Shown here: positions 6,659 through 8,815 of the stretch, piece after piece
How positions within the stretch are numbered: position 1 is the stretch's first letter
Layout: each line of letters starts with the position of its first letter
Assembly (NCBI GenBank): GCA_041645005.1
Contig: JBAZQW010000085.1
Span: forward strand, 1 to 8,815
DNA: 8,815 nucleotides
Direction: 5' to 3'
Origin: Pelotomaculum_B sp041645005
GTDB taxonomy: Bacteria > Bacillota > Desulfotomaculia > Desulfotomaculales > Pelotomaculaceae
Program-made: the position numbers and the translations under genes
The notes under the pieces: model-generated
Database searches by the model: none
What the model saw: only the letters and a program-made list of their open reading frames with translations
Told to the model about the DNA's origin: nothing

Positions 6659-6921
6659 ATCACAGTGTTTTCGTCAGCGCATAATGCCTTTTAAGGCACC
6701 GTTATGAAATCCCAACCAGATCGTCCCTTATCAGATCCTTCTGTACTTCCACCGTACCCGCTCACGAACCTACCCGTGATTTTCCCGTAAGAATATTGGA
6801 AAAAATGACAATGTTATGTAGGAAATTTGATACAAAAGGTAGAAGTATACAACTCAGTTACCATTATCCATTATTAATATTCAGATGTGAATTACTATTT
6901 GAATTTTGAAGGGAAGTCGTC
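6659..6921. other. Intergenic junction between chromosomal operon and accessory region
   Basis: No supported gene. A 14-nt near-palindrome (TGCCTT-TT-AAGGCA, about 6685-6698) follows the protease gene by roughly 27 nt but has no T tail, so it is at best a weak terminator. The plus frame is open from 6685 to about 6909 without a plausible start or ribosome binding site, and the minus frame from 6813 down to 6691 is open without an ATG; I recognise neither. The DNA becomes AT-rich from about 6790 onward, which marks the change to the accessory segment. Confidence 0.5.
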
Positions 6922-7479
6922 GTGGCTCGTATTGTAGTGGAAAAAGGACAACCAGAAGAGAGTATAATTCGTTTTCCTTATGATCCCACACTGGTGGCAA
7001 AGATAAAAACAATTGAGGGTCGTCGCTGGAATCCTTTGGAAAAATATTGGACAGTTCCTATTACTCATGACCATCAGGCAAAAGGGAGAAAGGATAGATA
7101 TACTATTCTATCGCGGGTGGCACTGGAAGCTTTAGAGAGATACTTGGAACAATATCGTCCTGAGGATTGGATATTCCCCGGTGCTGAGCCCGGACGTCAT
7201 TTGCATGAGCGTTCCGTACAAAAGATATTTGAGCAGGCGCAAGAGAAAGCCGGCATCAAGAAAGATGTGTCGGTTCACACACTACGGCACTCTTTTGCCA
7301 CACACTTATTGGAAGCGGGCACTGACTTGCGATATATACAGGAATTGCTCGGGCATCAAAGTTCCAAAACCACAGAGATTTACACCCATGTCAGTGAGCG
7401 CCATATCGGAAGAATCCAAAGTCCCCTGGACAGTCTGATGTCCAGGCAGAATAGCAACGGGAAGGACATGCCTACATAA
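6922..7479 (+). pseudogene. Tyrosine recombinase (XerC/D-like) with internal deletion
   Basis: 185 residues, about half the length I expect for this family (roughly 370-400). Residues 1-46 are the N-terminal module seen in Clostridia recombinases (IIRFPYDP, RRWNPLEKYWTVP). The sequence then jumps, at about residues 47-52 (nt 7060-7077), straight to the catalytic beta-hairpin (AKGRKDR, Lys54). The core-binding SAM-like domain and the first catalytic Arg region are absent. The rest is intact: HTLRH (His119, Arg122), LLGH (His145), the nucleophile Tyr154 in TEIYTH, and the SPLD tail (167-170). Reading frame is kept across the junction, so a protein could be made, but without core-binding domain and Arg I it should not recombine DNA alone. 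Start GTG follows GGGAAG weakly. It lacks the extra insertion that marks integron IntI. The following DNA is dense in inverted repeats, which suggests it is a remnant of a mobile element. Confidence 0.8.
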
Positions 7480-7558
7480 GCGGATATTCACGAACTAGTT
7501 CGTCTAATGCACCTGATTTTGGGGGATTCACGAACCTTTTTGGTGCGCGAATCCATAA

Positions 7559-7577
7559 GTTATCGGAAAGATGAGGC
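7559..7577 (+). repeat. Left copy of 19-bp inverted repeat bracketing the immunity-like gene
   Basis: GTTATCGGA-AAG-ATGAGGC. Its complement occurs at 8246-8264 (GCCTCAT-CCA-TCCGATAAC); 16 of 19 positions match, the three mismatches being the central bases. It is read either as the left border of an integron-like cassette (G^TTATCG) or as a terminal inverted repeat of a small mobile element. Confidence 0.7.
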
Positions 7578-7581
7578 TGGG

Positions 7582-7600
7582 CCGCCGCGTCCTGCGGCGG
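7582..7600 (+). repeat. GC-rich hairpin with GTCCT loop, left copy
   Basis: CCGCCGC-GTCCT-GCGGCGG: seven perfect GC pairs and a five-base loop, 4 nt inside the left inverted repeat. The same loop in the same orientation is seen in the hairpin at 8215-8229, with a different stem. It looks like a REP-type palindromic unit; no T run follows, so it is not an ordinary terminator. Confidence 0.65.
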
Positions 7601-7610
7601 ATTAGACGGA

Positions 7611-7626
7611 ATATCTTTTAAGATAT
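7611..7626 (+). promoter_or_regulatory. AT-rich dyad just upstream of the immunity-like gene
   Basis: ATATCTT-TT-AAGATAT is a 16-nt dyad with seven perfect pairs, 7 nt before the AAGGAGA ribosome binding site. It could be an operator or a weak leader hairpin. Its left arm shares bases with the outer stem of the 7483-7615 fold, so the two structures exclude each other. Confidence 0.35.
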
Positions 7627-7646
7627 AAAGGATAAGGAGATAGAAA

Positions 7647-8123
7647 GTGCGAGATAAACGATTTGTTGCAGTACACCGTGGCGGCCTACTCACCAAAGAT
7701 AATCATCGTAAATTAATTAGATGGGCTAGGGAGTGTTCGGAACACGTATTATCACTCATTGACGGGAATATCGACACGCGGTTAGTTTATGCTCTACATG
7801 TGGCTAAAGAATGGGAAAATGGAAATGTACCAGTAGGTGAGGCGATGAAAGCTTCAGTCGGCGCACATGCTGCTGCAAGAGAATCTTCAAACCCGGTTTC
7901 AATTGCAGTAGCTCGTTCCATTGGACATGCTGTTGCTACGGCTCATATGGCAGACCATTCATTAGGAGGAGCATTGTATGCTCTGAAAGCCTTGAAGCAT
8001 GCAGGTAAATCAATAGATGAAGAAAGAGTATGGCAAAACAAACAGTTACAACAATTACCATCTGAAATTGTGGAGCTAGTTCTAACTACAATGATGAAGA
8101 AAGAAAAAGGTTTAAAAATATAA
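7647..8123 (+). CDS. Imm5-like putative immunity protein
   Basis: 158 residues, without signal peptide or membrane segment, apparently all helical. The conserved-looking core runs from about 45 to 115: an AKEWENG motif, then VGEAMKASVGAHAAARE, then AVARSIGHAVATAHMADHS and GALYALKAL. The repeated Ala/His-rich helices resemble the family annotated as Imm5-like putative immunity protein; that assignment is from memory of the sequence pattern and its activity is unproven. No toxin with a matching secretion signal is in view, so if it is an immunity protein it is an orphan. GTG start with AAGGAGA 6 nt upstream. The gene is AT-richer than those to the left and sits between the two arms of a 19-bp inverted repeat, directly before an attC-like hairpin, all of which suggest horizontal acquisition as a cassette. 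Confidence 0.65.
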   Translation: MRDKRFVAVHRGGLLTKDNHRKLIRWARECSEHVLSLIDGNIDTRLVYALHVAKEWENGNVPVGEAMKASVGAHAAARESSNPVSIAVARSIGHAVATAHMADHSLGGALYALKALKHAGKSIDEERVWQNKQLQQLPSEIVELVLTTMMKKEKGLKI

Positions 8124-8257
8124 TGAAACTGAGCTAAGAATAATTCAAGTGTAACTTAGATTCTAAAAATAAATTATCAATTCTAAGAAGAAGTAAATAG
8201 CGTAATTGAAGGGCGCGACGTCCTGTCGCACTCTGGCTCCGGGGGGCCTCATCCATC
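8124..8257. other. AT-rich trailer of the immunity-like gene with small dyads
   Basis: No gene seen. It contains TTAGATTCTAA (8156-8166), a short perfect dyad, and CTTAGA (8155-8160) that can pair with TCTAAG (8182-8187). From 8211 the composition switches abruptly to GC-rich with the GTCCT-loop hairpin and a GGGGGG run (8241-8246). No convincing T-tailed terminator lies in this stretch. Confidence 0.5.
8215..8229 (+). repeat. GC-rich hairpin with GTCCT loop, right copy
   Basis: GCGAC-GTCCT-GTCGC: five pairs and the same five-base loop as 7582-7600, on the same strand, with unrelated stem bases. It lies 16 nt inside the right inverted repeat. Conserved loop with changed but still paired stem indicates selection or descent at the structure level. 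Confidence 0.6.
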
Positions 8258-8264
8258 CGATAAC
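8246..8264 (-). repeat. Right copy of 19-bp inverted repeat
   Basis: GCCTCAT-CCA-TCCGATAAC is the complement of 7559-7577 apart from the three central bases. Its last seven bases (CGATAAC) double as the R''-like box of the attC-like hairpin that follows. Confidence 0.7.
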
Positions 8265-8331
8265 ACAGCGTTCCCGCAACTTAGCATAGATGAATGCTGT
8301 ATGACGCTGCGGGAACGCTTGGACGTTAGGC
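8258..8331 (+). other. attC-like recombination site (putative integron cassette end)
   Basis: A 74-nt imperfect palindrome with the layout of an attC site. CGATAAC (8258-8264) is the R''-like box, ending in the invariant AAC. GCGTTCCCGCA (8268-8278) pairs perfectly with TGCGGGAACGC (8308-8318). An inner hairpin AGCAT/ATGCT sits around loop AGATGA. The site ends in GTTAGGC (8325-8331), a perfect GTTRRRY R' box. CGATAAC deviates from RYYYAAC in its first three bases, yet is the exact complement of GTTATCG at 7559-7565, the expected left border of the same cassette. In the opposite orientation the boxes read GCCTAAC and GTTATCG, so a minus-strand attC serving the coiled-coil gene is also possible. 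No covariance search could be run. Confidence 0.5.
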
Positions 8332-8344
8332 GACATGTGGCAGG

Positions 8345-8368
8345 ATCTGCCATCCATGGCAGATTTTT
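8345..8368 (+). terminator. Palindrome with T tail after the attC-like site
   Basis: ATCTGCC-ATCCAT-GGCAGAT is a seven-pair hairpin (nine if the loop closes further) followed by TTTTT (8364-8368), a usable Rho-independent terminator for transcripts coming from the immunity-like gene. Its core TGCCATCCATGGCA is repeated at 8799-8812. Confidence 0.55.
8348..8361. repeat. Palindromic repeat TGCCATCCATGGCA, copy 1
   Basis: Fourteen-base palindrome with conserved ATCCAT centre, identical to 8799-8812. Flanking stem bases differ (ATC/GAT here, GT/AC there) but still pair in each copy, which indicates a REP-like family rather than a simple duplication. Confidence 0.7.
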
Positions 8369-8469
8369 ATGGAACTAATAATTGGGGGCATTCATCTTTG
8401 GGAACGGTTTCCAATTGGTATGTCAAAGGGTAAATAAAAAGGAGCTTTTGATATACTCTTTCAATTCAT

Positions 8470-8733
8470 CTATTTAACTTTTCGTGCATGAGCTGTTTCC
8501 ATTGGCAAGGTTTCAATTTTAGTCTCGATTCTTTCTAGGGTATTGATAATAGTTTCATTTTTTTCATTTTGTACTTCACGAGCATCAAATAATGCTTTGA
8601 TTTTATAACCTAAATCATTTTCAACTTTCATTTCTATTTTTTGGACTCGAGAGGTTAATACATTAAGTTGAGAATTAGTTTCGGTTTGGTTTTCAAGGAT
8701 TTTTGAGAGAAGATCCATTACCTTATCATCCAA
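8470..8733 (-). CDS. Small coiled-coil protein of unknown function
   Basis: 87 residues, highly charged, with heptad-like spacing of hydrophobic residues through most of its length (VMDLLSKILENQTETNSQL, LTSRVQKIEMKVEND, IINTLERIETKIETL). No membrane segment, signal peptide or cysteine. It resembles short coiled-coil proteins often found near mobile elements in Firmicutes; no function is known to me. The start is TTG, chosen because AGGAGG lies 8 nt upstream on the minus strand (complement of 8742-8747) and no in-frame ATG precedes residue 6. It is strongly AT-rich, opposite in strand to its neighbours, and lies between two copies of the palindrome TGCCATCCATGGCA. It could be the gene of a second cassette sharing the 8258-8331 site in minus orientation. 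Confidence 0.7.
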   Translation of the reverse strand: MDDKVMDLLSKILENQTETNSQLNVLTSRVQKIEMKVENDLGYKIKALFDAREVQNEKNETIINTLERIETKIETLPMETAHARKVK

Positions 8734-8754
8734 TATTATCGCCTCCTATTAAAT

Positions 8755-8782
8755 AGCTTATCGTCTTTGAAAGATAAGTCAA
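8755..8782 (-). promoter_or_regulatory. Candidate promoter of the coiled-coil gene
   Basis: On the minus strand TTGACT (complement of 8777-8782) is followed after 16 nt by TAAGCT (complement of 8755-8760). The -35 box is good, the -10 box weak. The AGGAGG ribosome binding site follows about 8 nt later, which leaves only a very short leader. Confidence 0.35.
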
Positions 8783-8798
8783 GGAGAATTTTAAGGGT

Positions 8799-8812
8799 TG
8801 CCATCCATGGCA
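8799..8812. repeat. Palindromic repeat TGCCATCCATGGCA, copy 2
   Basis: Second exact copy, here within GTTGCC-ATCCAT-GGCAAC (8797-8814) at the end of the window. What follows, including any T tail, cannot be seen. Confidence 0.7.
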
Positions 8813-8815
8813 ACT

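Larger units (their letters stand above)
7483..7615. repeat. 133-nt folded block with a split 15-bp inverted repeat
   Basis: The right arm ATTAGACGGAATATC (7601-7615) is the exact complement of GATATTC (7483-7489) plus CGTCTAAT (7501-7508); the left copy is interrupted by 11 extra bases (7490-7500). Those bases with the following CGT form the perfect palindrome ACGAACTAGTTCGT (7490-7503). Inside are GGATTC/GAATCC (7524-7529 with 7549-7554) and the CCGCCGC hairpin. ATTCACGAAC occurs twice in direct orientation (7486-7495 and 7526-7535). The block begins 4 nt after the recombinase stop and ends just before the leader of the next gene, so it may be an old recombination site or a structured transcript leader. 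Confidence 0.6.

Noticed and set aside
6685..6909. Open plus frame and a shorter open minus frame (6691-6813) after the protease gene
   Set aside because: No start codon with ribosome binding site in either, and I recognise no family; too weak to call a gene or a remnant.
6922..7479. Recombinase as a true integron integrase IntI
   Set aside because: The SPLD tail is IntI-like, but the extra domain between the KDR hairpin and the WIFP segment is absent, and the family's RRW...KYWTVP head is typical of other Clostridia recombinases.
7502..7607. Second attC site with boxes GTCTAAT and ATTAGAC
   Set aside because: The boxes pair perfectly but lack the AAC and GTT ends, and there are no matching L arms next to them; the CCGCCGC hairpin abuts the right box instead. 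Kept only as an inverted repeat.
7483..8331. CRISPR array
   Set aside because: The repeats are inverted or palindromic and irregularly spaced; there are no regularly interspaced direct repeats and no cas genes.
8389..8440. Hairpin TTGGGAA-CGG-TTTCCAA and AAAAG-GAG-CTTTT as terminator of the coiled-coil gene
   Set aside because: The first has no T tail on the minus strand and the second has a stem of almost only A-T pairs; neither is convincing.

Overview
The window looks like chromosomal DNA of an anaerobic Gram-positive bacterium, most likely a spore-forming member of the class Clostridia near Desulfotomaculum/Pelotomaculum (Peptococcaceae). The evidence is the mix of families (DUF1540, PspC/LiaI/LiaF membrane proteins, a DUF362 ferredoxin-like protein, a XerC-type recombinase with an RRW...KYWTVP head), strong AGGAGG-type ribosome binding sites and several GTG/TTG starts. 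This placement is inference from recognised families, not a database result.

Left part (1-6658), ordinary-looking chromosome: a small unrecognised protein; a PaaG-like crotonase (enoyl-CoA hydratase/isomerase family); a CysM-type cysteine synthase with its own putative promoter and a terminator; a DUF1540 cysteine-rich small protein on the minus strand, also with a terminator; then, divergent from it, a compact membrane operon of a PspC-domain protein, a LiaI-like two-helix protein and a LiaF-like protein. Packed directly behind are a DUF362 protein with two 4Fe-4S motifs and an Ste24-type M48 membrane protease. The five genes 2741-6658 lie head to tail with gaps of at most about 20 nt and may be one transcript. 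No LiaR/LiaS regulator pair is in view.

Right part (6659-8815), accessory and rearranged: gene density falls, the DNA becomes visibly AT-richer between GC-rich hairpins, and palindromes accumulate. A tyrosine recombinase has lost its middle (core-binding domain and first catalytic arginine) but keeps the C-terminal catalytic half. Behind it comes a folded intergenic block and then a small gene resembling Imm5-like putative immunity proteins. That gene is bracketed by a 19-bp inverted repeat (GTTATCGGA...ATGAGGC and its complement), each copy with a nearby hairpin carrying the same GTCCT loop. Directly outside the right copy is a 74-nt hairpin that looks like an integron attC site (R''-like CGATAAC, 11-bp perfect arms, R'-like GTTAGGC). 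The left border (GTTATCG) is the exact complement of that R'' box, as expected for an integrated gene cassette. A minus-strand coiled-coil gene follows, flanked by two copies of the palindrome TGCCATCCATGGCA.

The most interesting hypothesis is that 7559-8325 is an integron-like mobile gene cassette carrying an orphan immunity gene in a Clostridia background. The competing reading is a small transposon- or MITE-like element with terminal inverted repeats. The neighbouring recombinase lacks the extra domain of true IntI and is damaged, so the origin of the cassette remains open.
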